DNA of 64,000 bases, from assembly GCF_901764975.1 (NCBI RefSeq), contig NZ_CABFKH010000011.1:1-64000 (forward strand). The letters run 5' to 3'. Below are positions 43,645 to 54,853 of the stretch, piece by piece. The position numbers and the translations under genes are program-made. The notes beneath the pieces were generated by a model, which was not told the origin of the DNA, did no database searches, and was given only the letters and a program-made list of their open reading frames with translations. This stretch comes from Actinobacillus indolicus. Its GTDB lineage: Bacteria; Pseudomonadota; Gammaproteobacteria; Enterobacterales; Pasteurellaceae. The stretch's first letter is position 1. Each line of letters opens with the position of its first letter.

Positions 43645-45963
43645 ATGATCGTTGATCCAAATTACCAAAAAGAACTCGAGAAATATGAGAACCCTGTGCC
43701 AAGCAGGGAATTTATTTTACAAACTATTCGTAACTATGACGCTCCGATGAGCAGAGAAGAGTTGCTTGAGTCGTTTCATCTTTATGATGAAGAACGTCAA
43801 GAAGCGGTTCGTCGCCGTTTGCGTGCGATGGAAAATGATGGGCAGTTAGTTTTTACTAAGAAAAAACGTTATGCCTTGCCTGAAAAAATGGACTTAATCA
43901 AAGGCACTGTGATTGGACACCGTGATGGCTACGGCTTCTTGCAAGTTGAAGGCGATGATGATTGGTTTATCCCGAATAGTCAGATGATCCGTGTGATGCA
44001 CGGTGATTTTGTGCTGGCTCAACCGAATGGAATTGACCGTCGTGGGCGTAAAGAAGTACGGATTGTGCGTGTGCTTGAAGCACGCAAAAAGCAGATTGTT
44101 GGACGTTTTTTCACTGAGAGCGGTATCAATTATGTGGTGCCTGATGATAGTCGTATCAATCAGGATATTTTGATCCCTGAAGAACATCGTCTAGGGGCGA
44201 GAATGGGGCAAGTGGTTGTGGTTGAACTTCAGCCACGCAAAGCAGATTTCAAACGCCCTGTTGGTGTGATTACGGAAATTCTAGGGGATAATCTTGCACC
44301 AGGTATGGAAATCGAAATCGCTCTGCGCAACCACGATATTCCGCACGTTTGGCCAGAAGGTGTGGAAAAACAGGTACGTCAATTTAACGAAGAAGTGCCT
44401 GAGGAAGCAAAAATAGGTCGGGTTGATCTGCGTGACTTGCCGTTGGTGACGATTGATGGCGAAAGTGCGAGGGATTTTGATGATGCGGTGTTTTGTCAAA
44501 AAGAGAGCAACGGCTGGCGTTTGTGGGTGGCGATTGCAGATGTGAGTTACTATGTTCGCCCGAAAACTGCCCTTGATCTTGAAGCACAACAACGTGGTAA
44601 TTCGGTCTATTTCCCTAATCGTGTGATCCCGATGCTACCTGAAGTGCTATCAAATGGGTTATGTTCATTAAATCCGCAAGTAGATCGGCTCTGCTTAGTG
44701 GCAGAAATGGTGGTATCTGAAAGCGGTAAGTTACTGGGTTATAAATTCTATGAAGCGGTGATGAACTCGCACGCTCGCTTAACTTATACAAAAGTGTGGA
44801 ACATTTTGGAAGGCGACGAAGCCCTTCGGGAGCGTTATTTTTATCTTGTGCCACATTTGGAAGAGTTGCACGCAATGTATAAGGTGTTGCTGAATACTCG
44901 TCACCAACGTGGTGCGATTGAGTTTGAAACGGTGGAAAATCAATTTATTTTCAATCCACAAGGGCGTATTGAACGCATTGAGCCTGTGATCCGCAATGAT
45001 GCACATAAAATCATTGAAGAGTGTATGATTTTAGCCAACATTGCTTCTGCTCGTTTTGTGGAAGAAGCAAATGAACCAGCCTTATTCCGTATTCACGCTC
45101 AGCCGAGTGAAGAGAAGCTCACCAGTTTCCGTACTTTCTTAAAAGAGTGTGGTTTATGCTTAAATGGCGGTTTGCGTCCAACACCGAAAGATTACGCCGA
45201 GTTGCTAGAACAGGTCAAAGAACGCCCTGATGCTGAATTAATTCAGACAATGTTACTTCGCTCACTCAAACAAGCGATCTATTCCCCTGATAATGAAGGA
45301 CATTTTGGCTTGGCATTGACGGAATATGCCCATTTCACTTCTCCGATCCGCCGTTATCCTGATTTGTTATTACATCGTGCCATTAAGTATTTGATTGAAA
45401 AGGAAAAAGGCAACAAACGTCACTATACTGACGGCGGTGGCTATCACTATCAGATCGACGATATGGATATTTTCGGTGAAAAATGTTCTGCAACGGAACG
45501 TCGAGCAGATGAAGCCACACGAGAAGTGGCTGATTGGCTGAAATGTGAATATATGCAAGATCATATCGGCGAAGTGTTTGACGGCGTGATTTCCAGCGTA
45601 ACGGGCTTTGGTTTGTTTGTTAAACTCAATGAACTGCTGATCGACGGTTTAGTCCACATTTCAACGTTGGATAACGGCTATTACCATTTCGACAGCGACC
45701 GCCAGCGTCTTGTCGGCGAAAACGGCGTAATGTACCGCTTGGGCGATCCTGTTAGGGTTAAAGTGATCGGGGTAAATCTTGATGATAAAAAAATTGATTT
45801 TGCTTTGATGTCAAACCTACGCAAAGCTCGTGGTGAAGGCAAAACAGCGAAGAAAAAAGCGAAAGCGGAAAAGCCAGTGTTTAAGGAAGTTAAGACAATC
45901 AAGGCAGAAAAGAAAAAACGTACAAGAAATACAACTGGTACGAAGAAAAAAGCAGGTAAATAG
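43645..45963 (+). CDS. rnr: Ribonuclease R
   Basis: 3'-5' exoribonuclease that degrades structured RNA and works with trans-translation. It has 772 residues: N-terminal HTH and cold-shock domains, RNB catalytic domain with [12 protein letters not shown] (metal-binding Asp residues), an S1 domain, and a Lys-rich C-terminal tail ([15 protein letters not shown] onward) that binds RNA. GAGAAT precedes the ATG; no rlmB follows. Confidence 0.95.
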   Translation: MIVDPNYQKELEKYENPVPSREFILQTIRNYDAPMSREELLESFHLYDEERQEAVRRRLRAMENDGQLVFTKKKRYALPEKMDLIKGTVIGHRDGYGFLQVEGDDDWFIPNSQMIRVMHGDFVLAQPNGIDRRGRKEVRIVRVLEARKKQIVGRFFTESGINYVVPDDSRINQDILIPEEHRLGARMGQVVVVELQPRKADFKRPVGVITEILGDNLAPGMEIEIALRNHDIPHVWPEGVEKQVRQFNEEVPEEAKIGRVDLRDLPLVTIDGESARDFDDAVFCQKESNGWRLWVAIADVSYYVRPKTALDLEAQQRGNSVYFPNRVIPMLPEVLSNGLCSLNPQVDRLCLVAEMVVSESGKLLGYKFYEAVMNSHARLTYTKVWNILEGDEALRERYFYLVPHLEELHAMYKVLLNTRHQRGAIEFETVENQFIFNPQGRIERIEPVIRNDAHKIIEECMILANIASARFVEEANEPALFRIHAQPSEEKLTSFRTFLKECGLCLNGGLRPTPKDYAELLEQVKERPDAELIQTMLLRSLKQAIYSPDNEGHFGLALTEYAHFTSPIRRYPDLLLHRAIKYLIEKEKGNKRHYTDGGGYHYQIDDMDIFGEKCSATERRADEATREVADWLKCEYMQDHIGEVFDGVISSVTGFGLFVKLNELLIDGLVHISTLDNGYYHFDSDRQRLVGENGVMYRLGDPVRVKVIGVNLDDKKIDFALMSNLRKARGEGKTAKKKAKAEKPVFKEVKTIKAEKKKRTRNTTGTKKKAGK

Positions 45964-46065
45964 ATGTCAAAGTAGATTGTGGAATTAGGAGTATGTTATT
46001 TAATGTATTCATATATTTGAAAAGTACGAGTTTTCCACACGTTGATATTTGTTTTAAAGCATAAA

Positions 46066-46106
46066 AAAGACCGCCTGTAATTTTCATTACAAGCGGTATC
46101 TTTAAT
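46066..46106. terminator. USS-bearing hairpin between rnr and ilvC
   Basis: AAAAGACCGCCTGTAAT / ATTACAAGCGGTATCTTT imperfect palindrome; one arm holds the USS core ACAAGCGGT. Suitable as a terminator for the convergent genes. Confidence 0.6.
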
Positions 46107-46121
46107 GCTTAATTTTACAAA

Positions 46122-47603
46122 TTAACCACCAACAGCAATGCGTTTCATATCTGTCATATAACCACGCAACTCTTGACCGATTAGTTCAACCGGGTGGTTG
46201 CGGATGGCATCGTTAATATCACGCAAGTACACATTGTCGATTTCAACGGTTGGCGTTGGTTCACCTAAATCACCTTTTTGTAACATTGGGATTAATTTCT
46301 CAGCTAAGATTGGCGTTGCAACGTGTGAGAATAAGTAGTTACCGTATTCCGCAGTGTCTGAAATAACCACGTTCATTTCGTATAAACGTTTACGCGCGAT
46401 AGTGTTTGCGATCAACGGAAGCTCGTGTAATGACTCATAGTATGCAGACTCTTCGTAGATACCGCTTGCAACCATTGCATCGAATGCCATTTCAACACCC
46501 GCTTTCACCATTGCAACCATTACTACGCCGTTATCGAAGTATTCTTGTTCAGAAATTTTGATACCGTCTGTTTTTGGTGAATTTTCGAAAGCCGTTTTGC
46601 CTGTTTCTTCACGCCATTTTAATAAGTTTGCATCGCCGTTTGCCCAGTCTGCCATCATGGTTGATGAGAACTCACCGCTGATGATGTCGTCCATATGTTT
46701 TAAATATAAGAAGTTTAACTGTTCTTTGATTTCTTCCGCTAATTCAAAGGCACGGATTTTCGCTGAGTTAGAAAGACGATCCATCATTAATGTGATGCCA
46801 CCTTGTTTTAACGCTTCGGTAATGGTTTCCCAACCGTATTGAATTAATTTGCTTGCGTATGCCGGATCTTTACCGTCCGCCACTAATTTATCGTAGCACA
46901 CGATAGAACCTGCTTGTAACATACCACAAAGGATAGTTTGTTCACCCATTAAGTCAGATTTTACTTCTGCCACGAATGAAGACTCTAACACGCCTGCACG
47001 GTCGCCGCCTGTTGCAGATGCCCACGCTTTCGCAATTGCCATACCTTCGCCTTTCGGGTCGTTTTCAGGGTGAACTGCGATTAATGTCGGCACACCGAAA
47101 CCACGTTTATATTCTTCACGTACTTCTGTACCCGGGCATTTTGGTGCTGTCATCACAACGGTGATGTCTTTACGAATTTGCTCGCCTTCTTCAACAATGT
47201 TGAAACCGTGTGAATAACCGAATGCTGCGCCTTGTTTCATTAATGGCATCACATCTGCCACCACTTTAGAGTGTTGTTTATCTGGGGTTAAGTTAATCAC
47301 TAAATCTGCGGTTGGGATTAACTCTTGGTATGTGCCAACTTTAAAACCATTTTCAGATGCACGAGTGAATGATGCACGTTTTTCTGCAATTGCTTCTGCA
47401 CGCAATGCGTAAGCAATATCTAAACCAGAATCACGCATATTTAAACCTTGGTTTAAACCTTGCGCACCACAACCTACGATCACGATTTTTTTGCCTTTTA
47501 AGAAGTTGCAACCGTCAGCGAACTCGCTACGATCCATAAAACGACAACGACCTAATTGGTCAAGTTTTTCACGTAAGTTTAATGTGTTGAAATAGTTAGC
47601 CAT
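46122..47603 (-). CDS. ilvC: Ketol-acid reductoisomerase (class II)
   Basis: Second step of valine and isoleucine synthesis. It has 493 residues, the long class II form with a duplicated C-terminal knotted domain, as in E. coli. The NADPH site [17 protein letters not shown] and [18 protein letters not shown] are conserved. No ilvY adjoins, so regulation differs from enterics. Divergent from ppa. Confidence 0.97.
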   Translation of the reverse strand: MANYFNTLNLREKLDQLGRCRFMDRSEFADGCNFLKGKKIVIVGCGAQGLNQGLNMRDSGLDIAYALRAEAIAEKRASFTRASENGFKVGTYQELIPTADLVINLTPDKQHSKVVADVMPLMKQGAAFGYSHGFNIVEEGEQIRKDITVVMTAPKCPGTEVREEYKRGFGVPTLIAVHPENDPKGEGMAIAKAWASATGGDRAGVLESSFVAEVKSDLMGEQTILCGMLQAGSIVCYDKLVADGKDPAYASKLIQYGWETITEALKQGGITLMMDRLSNSAKIRAFELAEEIKEQLNFLYLKHMDDIISGEFSSTMMADWANGDANLLKWREETGKTAFENSPKTDGIKISEQEYFDNGVVMVAMVKAGVEMAFDAMVASGIYEESAYYESLHELPLIANTIARKRLYEMNVVISDTAEYGNYLFSHVATPILAEKLIPMLQKGDLGEPTPTVEIDNVYLRDINDAIRNHPVELIGQELRGYMTDMKRIAVGG

Positions 47604-47677
47604 ATTGGAATCCTTTGTTTGTGTTAATTGAGGTGTATTGATGTTGTGTTTACATACTGTTTGTTTTTATGGTGCCG

Positions 47678-47705
47678 ATTATACCTATTTTTATTGTTGC
47701 GTAAA
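47678..47705 (-). promoter_or_regulatory. Candidate ilvC promoter
   Basis: On the minus strand: TTTACG, 16-bp spacer, perfect -10 TATAAT (47678-47683), about 75 bp before ATG. Confidence 0.6.
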
Positions 47706-47764
47706 TTGATATTATTGGGATTTATCATTGCAATAAATGAAATAATAAGCAGTCAGATTTCTAT

Positions 47765-47802
47765 GATTTTTTGCAAATTTTTGTGAGAATCTCACCGCTT
47801 GC
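47765..47802 (-). other. Apl-type DNA uptake sequence (imperfect core)
   Basis: ACCGCTTG core on the plus strand (47794-47801) with a TTTTTTGCAAATTTTTG tail; it lies directly against the ppa promoter. Confidence 0.7.
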
Positions 47803-47803
47803 T

Positions 47804-47832
47804 TTGCTGATTGGCAATGAATCCGTTATAAT
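47804..47832 (+). promoter_or_regulatory. Candidate ppa promoter
   Basis: TTGCTG (47804-47809), 17-bp spacer, perfect TATAAT (47827-47832), about 41 bp before the ATG. Confidence 0.7.
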
Positions 47833-47873
47833 CTTGCTAATTTTTCACCCTTATTTAATAGAAGGAAACCAAA

Positions 47874-48401
47874 ATGGGCTTAGAAAACGTACCTGCTGGT
47901 AAAGAATTACCAGATGATATTTATGTTGTAATTGAAATTCCTGCAAATTCAGATCCAATCAAATATGAAGTGGATAAAGAAAGCGGTGCAATTTTCGTGG
48001 ATCGTTTTATGGCAACAGCAATGTTCTATCCTGCGAACTACGGTTATGTAAACCATACTCTTTCTTCTGATGGCGACCCAGTAGATGTGTTAGTACCAAC
48101 ACCATACCCACTTCAACCAGGTTCAGTGATTCGTTGCCGTCCAGTGGGCGTGTTAAAAATGACTGACGAAGCAGGTGGCGATGCGAAAGTAGTTGCAGTT
48201 CCGCACACTAAATTAAGCAAAGAGTACGATCACATCAAAGATGTGGGCGACTTACCAGCATTATTAAAAGCACAAATCCAACACTTCTTCGAAAGCTACA
48301 AAGCATTAGAAGCAGGCAAATGGGTGAAAGTTGAAGGTTGGGGCGATGTAAACGAAGCTCGCAAAGAAATCTTAGACTCTTACGAGCGTGCGAAAAAATA
48401 A
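47874..48401 (+). CDS. ppa: Inorganic pyrophosphatase (family I)
   Basis: Hydrolyses pyrophosphate to drive biosynthesis. It has 175 residues, the bacterial hexameric type. The Mg-binding signature DGDPVDVLV and the [11 protein letters not shown] segment are present. GAAGGAAAC precedes the ATG; own promoter and terminator. Confidence 0.97.
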   Translation: MGLENVPAGKELPDDIYVVIEIPANSDPIKYEVDKESGAIFVDRFMATAMFYPANYGYVNHTLSSDGDPVDVLVPTPYPLQPGSVIRCRPVGVLKMTDEAGGDAKVVAVPHTKLSKEYDHIKDVGDLPALLKAQIQHFFESYKALEAGKWVKVEGWGDVNEARKEILDSYERAKK

Positions 48402-48422
48402 TTACAACCTTTTGTTTAATGT

Positions 48423-48451
48423 AATGCCAAAGTAGATACTTTGGCATTTTT
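48423..48451 (+). terminator. ppa terminator
   Basis: AATGCCAAAG / CTTTGGCATT (48423-48432 and 48439-48448) then TTT; 21 bp past the ppa stop. Confidence 0.88.
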
Positions 48452-48461
48452 ATAAGGAAAA

Positions 48462-49229
48462 ATGATGAAACTTCTAAAGCGAACAACAACATTTGCAATT
48501 TTTGTTGCATTTCTAACCGCTTGTGTAACGACTTCTGAAATTAATCAGGAAGCGGCTAACAGCTATACGCAGGTAAAGCAAGAAGCGAGAGCGAAAAATG
48601 CGATTGATACTACATCTGCTACCTCAAAACGCGTACATACGGTATTTAATAAAATGAAGCCTTATGCGGAAAGAGCAAATAAAACAGGTGTACCATTCCA
48701 ATGGGAAATCACAGTGTTGAAATCAGATGAGCTCAATGCATGGGCGATGCCTGGTGGTAAAATGGCGTTTTATACTGGGTTAGTGGATAAACTTAAATTA
48801 ACGAATGATGAAATTGCGGTTGTAATGGGACATGAGATGGCACATGCATTACAAGAGCATGGGAAATCAGATAGAACAGTAAGCACTATCACTGGGCTCG
48901 TAGGCGTATTGGCAGATGTTGCTGTAACAGCTGCTACTGGCGTGAGTACCGAAGGGCTATTAAGTGCAGGCGTTGATTTAATTGCAACAAAACCATTCTC
49001 TCGTAGCCAAGAAACAGAAGCTGATGAAGTCGGTTTGATGTTAATGGCAGAAGCAGGCTATAACCCTGAAGCTGCACCAAATGTATGGGTAAAAATGAGT
49101 AAAGCGAATGGTAGTTCAGGTTTATCTATTTTCTCTACTCATCCATCAAATGAAGATCGTCAAGAGAATTTAGCGCGTTTAGTGCCACAAGCAAAAGAAA
49201 TCTATAACGCAAGTAAAAATAAAAGATAA
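48462..49229 (+). CDS. M48 family zinc metalloprotease lipoprotein (LoiP-like)
   Basis: 255 residues. A lipoprotein signal with LTAC (Cys about 21) suggests the outer membrane. The HEMAH zinc motif and the ETEADEVG glutamate are intact. It resembles E. coli LoiP (YggG), which degrades damaged envelope proteins together with BepA-type proteases. A second ATG at 48465 is equally possible. Monocistronic; AAGGAAA lies upstream. Confidence 0.9.
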   Translation: MMKLLKRTTTFAIFVAFLTACVTTSEINQEAANSYTQVKQEARAKNAIDTTSATSKRVHTVFNKMKPYAERANKTGVPFQWEITVLKSDELNAWAMPGGKMAFYTGLVDKLKLTNDEIAVVMGHEMAHALQEHGKSDRTVSTITGLVGVLADVAVTAATGVSTEGLLSAGVDLIATKPFSRSQETEADEVGLMLMAEAGYNPEAAPNVWVKMSKANGSSGLSIFSTHPSNEDRQENLARLVPQAKEIYNASKNKR

Positions 49230-49234
49230 GAAAT

Positions 49235-49267
49235 AATTAACCCTCTAGTTTTGCTAGAGGGTTAATT
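49235..49267. terminator. Bidirectional terminator, M48 protease / dapD
   Basis: 14-bp perfect stem AATTAACCCTCTAG and complement (49235-49248 and 49254-49267), loop TTTTG, between convergent genes. Confidence 0.88.
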
Positions 49268-49273
49268 TATGAA

Positions 49274-50098
49274 TTACTCTTCGATAGAACGTAATAAATC
49301 GTTGATACCCACTTTACCACGGGTTTTCTCATCAACTTTTTTCACGATGACCGCACAGTAAAGATTATATTTACCATCTTTTGACGGAAGGCTACCTGAA
49401 ACCACCACAGAACCTGCTGGAACACGTCCGTAATGAATTTCGCCTGTTTCACGATCATAGATTTTGGTTGATTGACCGATAAACACTCCCATTGAGATCA
49501 CACAGCCATCTTCAACAATCACACCTTCTACGATTTCAGAACGTGCACCGATGAAGCAGTTATCGCCGATAATAGTCGGGTTTGCTTGTAACGGCTCTAA
49601 CACACCGCCGATACCTACGCCACCTGATAAATGCACATTTTTACCGATTTGCGCACAAGAACCTACCGTTACCCAAGTGTCCACCATTGTACCTTCACCA
49701 ACATAAGCGCCAATGTTTACAAATGATGGCATTAACACTACGTTTTTCTCGATGTGTGAACCTTGACGCACTACAGCACCTGGCACAGCACGGATACCGT
49801 CTGCTTTAAATTGCTCTTCGCTGTATTTACCGTATTTGGTCGGTACTTTGTCGTAATATTTAGTTTCTGCACCATCAATGATTTCATTGTCGTTGATACG
49901 GAATGAAAGTAATACTGCTTTTTTCACCCATTGATTAACAACCCATTCGCCATCAATTTTTTCTGCCACACGTAGTGAGCCGTTATCCAATCCTTTAATC
50001 ACTTCTTCGACAGCCGCACGAGTTTGTGCATCAACAGTTTTTGGGGTAATTTCAGCACGACGCTCGAACGCCGCTTCAATAATTGCTTGTAATGACAT
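49274..50098 (-). CDS. dapD: Tetrahydrodipicolinate N-succinyltransferase
   Basis: Acyltransferase of the succinylase lysine/DAP pathway. It has 274 residues from ATG 50098, starting [19 protein letters not shown]. The left-handed beta-helix of hexapeptide repeats is clear in the middle (for example [17 protein letters not shown]). ATG 50104 is two codons earlier, but AAGGAA is then too close; 50098 has proper spacing. The longer frame to 50182 lacks support. Confidence 0.96.
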   Translation of the reverse strand: MSLQAIIEAAFERRAEITPKTVDAQTRAAVEEVIKGLDNGSLRVAEKIDGEWVVNQWVKKAVLLSFRINDNEIIDGAETKYYDKVPTKYGKYSEEQFKADGIRAVPGAVVRQGSHIEKNVVLMPSFVNIGAYVGEGTMVDTWVTVGSCAQIGKNVHLSGGVGIGGVLEPLQANPTIIGDNCFIGARSEIVEGVIVEDGCVISMGVFIGQSTKIYDRETGEIHYGRVPAGSVVVSGSLPSKDGKYNLYCAVIVKKVDEKTRGKVGINDLLRSIEE

Positions 50099-50285
50099 TT
50101 GCATTTCCTTCTTGTGAATAAAATAAAAAAACGGCGGATGTTTTAACATATAAGCGAGGGGATTGCTACTAAATTTCACCAAATAATGTAATAGATAAAT
50201 GTAAGCGGTGTGATTCTACGGATTTTTTACAAATCCAGATTTTCTCTTTGACTAGTTGCTTCAAAATCTGTAATATTCGCACCCT

Positions 50286-50810
50286 ATGCAAAAGGTAAAA
50301 CTACCCCTAACTATTGACCCATATAAAGACGCACAGCGTCGAATGGACTACGAAGGCTACATTTCTGCGAGCCTACTTAGCCGTTTGGGTGAATCTGTTG
50401 GTCAAGTGCTGGGCGATGCACAAGTTACTTTATCGTTATATGTTGATCCGCAAAAACTCACAGTGATTAAAGGCACTGCAAAAGTTGATGTGGAGCTAGA
50501 CTGCCAACGTTGTAGTAACCCATTTACGCAAACACTCGACTGCACATTTTGTTTTAGTCCTGTATCTAATTTAGAACAGGCGGACAATTTGCCCGAGATT
50601 TATGAGCCGATTGAAGTTGATTCTTTTGGTGAGATAAATCTGTTAGAGATGATAGAAGACGAATTCATTCTGTCATTACCTCTAGTGCCAATGCATACCG
50701 ATGAACACTGTGAAGTGTCCGAAAGCGAATTGGTTTTTGGCGAATTACCAGAAGAACTGGCAAAGAAACCAAATCCTTTCGCAATATTAGCTAATTTAAA
50801 GAAAAACTAG
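50286..50810 (+). CDS. yceD: YceD/DUF177 family protein
   Basis: 174 residues. The DUF177 signature CQRCSNPF and late ELPLVPMH-type segment (LSLPLVPMH) are present. In E. coli YceD is needed for normal 23S rRNA accumulation. It precedes rpmF by 20 bp, the conserved order yceD-rpmF-plsX-fabH. Confidence 0.92.
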   Translation: MQKVKLPLTIDPYKDAQRRMDYEGYISASLLSRLGESVGQVLGDAQVTLSLYVDPQKLTVIKGTAKVDVELDCQRCSNPFTQTLDCTFCFSPVSNLEQADNLPEIYEPIEVDSFGEINLLEMIEDEFILSLPLVPMHTDEHCEVSESELVFGELPEELAKKPNPFAILANLKKN

Positions 50811-50830
50811 ATCTAGTAGGAGTATAGCCA

Positions 50831-50992
50831 ATGGCTGTTCAACAAAATAAGAAATCTCGTTCACGTCGTGATATGCGTCGTTCACACGATGCGTTAACCA
50901 CAGCTGCAGTATCTGTAGATGCACGTGGCGAAACCCACTTACGTCACCACGTAACTGCTGACGGTTACTACCGTGGCCGTAAAATCAAATAA
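50831..50992 (+). CDS. rpmF: 50S ribosomal protein L32
   Basis: 53-residue L32: [20 protein letters not shown], then [19 protein letters not shown]. It is slightly shorter at the C-terminus than the 56-residue Haemophilus protein. TAGGAGTATA precedes the ATG. Cotranscribed between yceD and plsX. Confidence 0.97.
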   Translation: MAVQQNKKSRSRRDMRRSHDALTTAAVSVDARGETHLRHHVTADGYYRGRKIK

Positions 50993-51018
50993 TCAATTGG
51001 ATCTCGTAGAGGTTTAAA

Positions 51019-52041
51019 TTGACTCATCTAACTCTTGCGTTAGATGCGATGGGCGGGGACTTTGGTCCCCGTATTACTATCCCCGCATTATCACTTGCGT
51101 TGGCTCAACACCCAATGCTCAACTGTATCTTGTTCGGCGACCAAGCTGAAATATCCCCCTATCTCAATAAACTTTCCCCTGATATTCAACAACGTATCGA
51201 ATTAGTCCATACAGCAAAAGTGATCGACGCAGACTTGCCTTTTATGCAAGCGATTCGCCAAAGTAAAGGCAGTTCAATGTGTTTAGTGATTGAAGCTGTA
51301 GCAAATGGAAAGGCACAAGGCTGTGTGAGTGGTGGAAATACGGGCGTATTGATGGGGCTGGCAAAACAGCTGATTGAACCTTTGCCAAACATTGATCGTC
51401 CTGCATTAACATCTTTGGTTCCGACAATTAATGGTAATTCAAGTGTGATGTTAGATCTCGGTGCAAATGTCGAAGCTGATAGTGAATTATTACTTCAGTT
51501 TGCTGAAATGGGCAATGTATTTGCAGAAGTGATGTTGGACTTGGTTTATCCACGTTTAGCATTGCTCAATATTGGAACGGAAGATCATAAAGGAACACAG
51601 CAAATTCGAGATACTCACCAGCAATTAAAACACCGCAATCATCTAAATTACATTGGTTTTTTAGAAGGGGATAAGCTAATGAACCACCTTGCTGATGTGA
51701 TTGTCTGCGATGGTTTTAGCGGTAATATTGCACTTAAAACACTTGAAGGTGCGGCAAAAAATATCCTTTCACTCTTTAAAAAGCCAACGGAAGATTCACA
51801 TCTTTGTCGTAATACAAAACGTTATTTATTACGTTTGATCTTTTATCGCTACTATAAAAAACTACAACAGATCAACCCTGATCGCCATAACGGTGCCACA
51901 CTGCTCGGCTTATCATCTGTGGTTGTGAAAAGCCACGGAGGCGCAAGCGATCGAGCCTTTTTCTATGCGATAGATTATGCGGTGCAACAGGTGACAGGGC
52001 AAGTTCCTCAAAAGATAGCTTCTCGATTACAAAAACAATAA
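51019..52041 (+). CDS. plsX: Phosphate acyltransferase PlsX
   Basis: Makes acyl-phosphate from acyl-ACP for phospholipid synthesis. It has 340 residues beginning with TTG (MTHLTLALDAMGGDFGP), the same unusual start codon as E. coli plsX, with AGAGG upstream. GVLMGLAKQ and GGNTG motifs fit. Same operon as rpmF and possibly fabH, though a USS hairpin lies between plsX and fabH. Confidence 0.95.
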   Translation: MTHLTLALDAMGGDFGPRITIPALSLALAQHPMLNCILFGDQAEISPYLNKLSPDIQQRIELVHTAKVIDADLPFMQAIRQSKGSSMCLVIEAVANGKAQGCVSGGNTGVLMGLAKQLIEPLPNIDRPALTSLVPTINGNSSVMLDLGANVEADSELLLQFAEMGNVFAEVMLDLVYPRLALLNIGTEDHKGTQQIRDTHQQLKHRNHLNYIGFLEGDKLMNHLADVIVCDGFSGNIALKTLEGAAKNILSLFKKPTEDSHLCRNTKRYLLRLIFYRYYKKLQQINPDRHNGATLLGLSSVVVKSHGGASDRAFFYAIDYAVQQVTGQVPQKIASRLQKQ

Positions 52042-52060
52042 TTGTAATAAACGAATGCTA

Positions 52061-52111
52061 ACAAGCGGTCATTTGCAAACAATTTTTTACAAATGACCGC
52101 TTGTCTTTTTA
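52061..52111 (+). terminator. Inverted USS pair forming a hairpin
   Basis: 15-bp perfect arms (52061-52075 and 52090-52104) each containing ACAAGCGGTCATTTG, loop 14 nt, then CTTTTTATC. Two opposed uptake sequences make a terminator-like structure between plsX and fabH. Confidence 0.8.
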
Positions 52112-52182
52112 TCGGGAATATTTGGTGGAATAAGGGTTTATCGGTATAATACGCCCCAATTTTAGAAAATTGAGATAAGAAT

Positions 52183-53133
52183 ATGTATAGCAAAATTTTA
52201 GCAACTGGGAGCTATATGCCAGCTCAAGTTCGCACAAATGCTGATTTAGAAAAAATGGTGGAAACCTCAGATGAGTGGATTGTCACTCGTTCTGGCATCA
52301 AAGAACGTCGTATTGCAGCAGCAGATGAAACGGTTGCAACAATGGGGTTTGAAGCGGCAAAAAAATGTTTGGAACAGGCGAATATCGATCCGCAAGAGAT
52401 TGATTTAATTGTGGTGGGAACAACCAGTAATTCCCACGCTTATCCAAGTGCGGCTTGCCAAATTCAAGGGTTATTAGGCATTGAAGATGCGATTGCTTTT
52501 GATGTAGCGGCAGCTTGTACGGGATTTGTGTACGCTTTAAGTGTTGCAGATCAGTTTGTCCGTACAGGGCAAGTGAAAAAAGCCTTAGTGATCGGTTCGG
52601 ATCTTAACTCACGTAATTTAGATGAAACAGATCGTGGTACGGTGATTTTATTCGGTGATGGGGCGGGTGCTGTTATTTTGGACGCGAGTGAAGAAAAAGG
52701 CATTATTTCAACACATCTACATGCATCCCCTGAGAAAAATGAAATGCTAATGTTACCTTATTCTCAACGTGGCGATGAGAGATCAGGTTTTATTTCTATG
52801 CAAGGGAATGCAACCTTTAAGCTTGCGGTAAAACAGCTCTCTGATGTGGTTGAAGAAACCTTAGCGGCTAATCAGTTAGATAAATCCGAATTAGATTGGC
52901 TTGTTCCACACCAAGCGAACTTACGTATTATTAGTGCAACGGCTGAAAAACTTGATATGTCGATGGAACAAGTGGTGATCACCTTAGATCGTTATGGCAA
53001 CACCAGTGCCGCAACCATTCCTGTTGCATTAGATGAAGCGGTGCGTGACGGGCGTATCAAACGTGGGCAACTATTGCTTCTTGAAGCCTTTGGTGGCGGT
53101 TGGACTTGGGGTTCTGCCCTTGTTAGATTCTAA
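52183..53133 (+). CDS. fabH: Beta-ketoacyl-ACP synthase III
   Basis: Starts fatty-acid chains by condensing acetyl-CoA with malonyl-ACP. It has 316 residues. The Cys-His-Asn triad lies in [17 protein letters not shown] and YGNTSAAT. A strong TATAAT (52146-52151) lies upstream, so it may have its own promoter after the USS hairpin. fabD does not follow; trmB does. Confidence 0.96.
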   Translation: MYSKILATGSYMPAQVRTNADLEKMVETSDEWIVTRSGIKERRIAAADETVATMGFEAAKKCLEQANIDPQEIDLIVVGTTSNSHAYPSAACQIQGLLGIEDAIAFDVAAACTGFVYALSVADQFVRTGQVKKALVIGSDLNSRNLDETDRGTVILFGDGAGAVILDASEEKGIISTHLHASPEKNEMLMLPYSQRGDERSGFISMQGNATFKLAVKQLSDVVEETLAANQLDKSELDWLVPHQANLRIISATAEKLDMSMEQVVITLDRYGNTSAATIPVALDEAVRDGRIKRGQLLLLEAFGGGWTWGSALVRF

Positions 53134-53148
53134 TCGGTGAACACTAAG

Positions 53149-53898
53149 ATGTCTGAAAAAATTACTTTTGCCGATAAAAAACGTAAAACCGTTGAACGTG
53201 CTGAATTTACGCCAGATGGTCGCTATCTTCGTAAAGTGCGTAGTTTTGTGTTGCGTACAGGGCGTTTGAGCGATTATCAGCGGGATATGATGAATAATAA
53301 CTGGGAAAATCTCGGTTTAGATTATCAAAATACGCCTTTTGATTTTGAAGCGATTTTTGGCAACAGCAATCCTGTTGTGCTTGAAATTGGCTTTGGTATG
53401 GGGCGTTCACTCGTGGAAATGGCAGAGCAAAATCCTGATCGCAACTACATTGGGATTGAAGTCCATACCCCTGGAGTTGGGGCTTGTATTGCTTATGCGT
53501 TGGAAAAAGGTGTGAAAAATCTACGAGTGATCTGCCACGATGCGACAGAAATTTTGCGTGATAGTATTGCTGATGGTACATTAGGCGGCTTACAGCTTTA
53601 TTTCCCTGATCCGTGGCAAAAAGCGAAACACCATAAACGCCGTATTGTTCAGCCTGAATTTATTACTCGTGTATTAACCAAACTGTCGCCGAATGGTTTT
53701 ATCCATTTTGCAACGGATTGGGAAAACTACGCTGAGCATATGCTAGAAGTATTACGTCAATTTGACGCTTCATTGCAAAATACGTCAGAAACCAACGATT
53801 TTATTCCACGCCCTGATTTCCGTCCTTTAACGAAGTTTGAAGAACGTGGGCATAAGCTGGGACACGGCGTGTGGGATTTATATTTTATTAAGAAATAA
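53149..53898 (+). CDS. trmB: tRNA (guanine-N7-)-methyltransferase
   Basis: Makes m7G46 in tRNA. From ATG 53149 it has 249 residues; a GTG at 53137, 3 bp after fabH, would add four. [15 protein letters not shown] is the SAM site and [16 protein letters not shown] is the TrmB signature. Cotranscribed with fabH and probably yggL. Confidence 0.94.
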   Translation: MSEKITFADKKRKTVERAEFTPDGRYLRKVRSFVLRTGRLSDYQRDMMNNNWENLGLDYQNTPFDFEAIFGNSNPVVLEIGFGMGRSLVEMAEQNPDRNYIGIEVHTPGVGACIAYALEKGVKNLRVICHDATEILRDSIADGTLGGLQLYFPDPWQKAKHHKRRIVQPEFITRVLTKLSPNGFIHFATDWENYAEHMLEVLRQFDASLQNTSETNDFIPRPDFRPLTKFEERGHKLGHGVWDLYFIKK

Positions 53899-53922
53899 TG
53901 TTACTCAAATAGGAGAAAGAAA

Positions 53923-54267
53923 ATGGCTCAACCAATTCGTAATCGCAGACAGCGTAAAAAAATGCACTTAGCAGAGTTCCAAGAATTAGGCTTTTTAGTG
54001 AAATTCCAATTTGCTGAAGGCACAGGTATTGATCAAATTGATGCAACCGTTGATCGTTTTATTGATGAAGTGATCCGCCCAAATGGTTTAGCTTATGAAG
54101 GCAGCGGCTATTTACATTGGGAAGGTTTAATTTGCTTAGAAAAATTAGGCAAATGTGATGAATCTCACCGTCAATTAGTGCAAAAATGGTTAGAAGCCAA
54201 TGGCTTAGTTGAAATCGAAGTGAGTGATTTGTTTGATATTTGGTGGGATTTACCTATCTCTGAATAA
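53923..54267 (+). CDS. yggL: YggL family 50S ribosome-associated protein
   Basis: 114 residues of the DUF469/YggL family, reported to bind the 50S subunit. NRRQRKKMHLAEFQELGF and GSGYLHWEGLICLEKLGKC are the family core. TrmB-YggL linkage is also found in E. coli. AGGAGAAAG precedes the ATG. Confidence 0.9.
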   Translation: MAQPIRNRRQRKKMHLAEFQELGFLVKFQFAEGTGIDQIDATVDRFIDEVIRPNGLAYEGSGYLHWEGLICLEKLGKCDESHRQLVQKWLEANGLVEIEVSDLFDIWWDLPISE

Positions 54268-54276
54268 TATATTGTC

Positions 54277-54303
54277 AGCTCTCTCCTGCTTATGGGAGAG
54301 AGG
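54277..54303. repeat. Fragment of the palindromic repeat (copy C)
   Basis: CTCTCTCC / GGGAGAGAG hairpin (54279-54286 and 54294-54302) matching the second hairpin of module 1 in copy A. It lies between yggL and yggT, and GGAG of yggT's ribosome binding site follows it. Confidence 0.5.
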
Positions 54304-54319
54304 AATTTTGGAGAAATAA

Positions 54320-54853
54320 ATGGAATTCTTAGCCCCTTTTATTCAGATCATTGTCGGCTTATTTAGCTTCTTATTAGTACTACGTACGTGGCTACAATTC
54401 TGTCGTGTCGATCCTTATATGCCGATTTCACAAACATTAATGCGTTTGACCAACCCTGTGTTAAATCCATTAAGTAAACTTATTCCAACGGTAAAAGGTA
54501 TCAATTTCGCAGCACTTTTACTTGCCGCAGGAATTGTGGCGTTACAATTTGTGTTATTCGGTGTGGATGTTCCAAGAGCTGTGCTTATCGGCTTGTTAAG
54601 TGTTATCAAAACCTTTGGGCAGATTCTCTTTTTTACGACATTAATCCGTGCCTTAATGAGCTGGGTCACACAGGGAAATCATCCGTTAGATTATACCGTT
54701 GCTCAAATTACAGAGCCTGTACTCGGTATTATCCGTAAAATTTTACCGAAAACAGGTATGTTAGACTTTTCTGTGATGGTTTTGGGCTTCGCGTTAATCT
54801 TCCTTAATGGGCTGTTTTACCAAGTCTTTGGACAATTATGGGCTGTGGCGTAA
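54320..54853 (+). CDS. yggT: YggT family membrane protein
   Basis: 177 residues in two repeats of about 80, each with two hydrophobic helices; [26 protein letters not shown] and the C-terminal [25 protein letters not shown] show the repeat. Function uncertain (osmotic-stress-related in some species). Stop overlaps the yggU start. Confidence 0.88.
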   Translation: MEFLAPFIQIIVGLFSFLLVLRTWLQFCRVDPYMPISQTLMRLTNPVLNPLSKLIPTVKGINFAALLLAAGIVALQFVLFGVDVPRAVLIGLLSVIKTFGQILFFTTLIRALMSWVTQGNHPLDYTVAQITEPVLGIIRKILPKTGMLDFSVMVLGFALIFLNGLFYQVFGQLWAVA

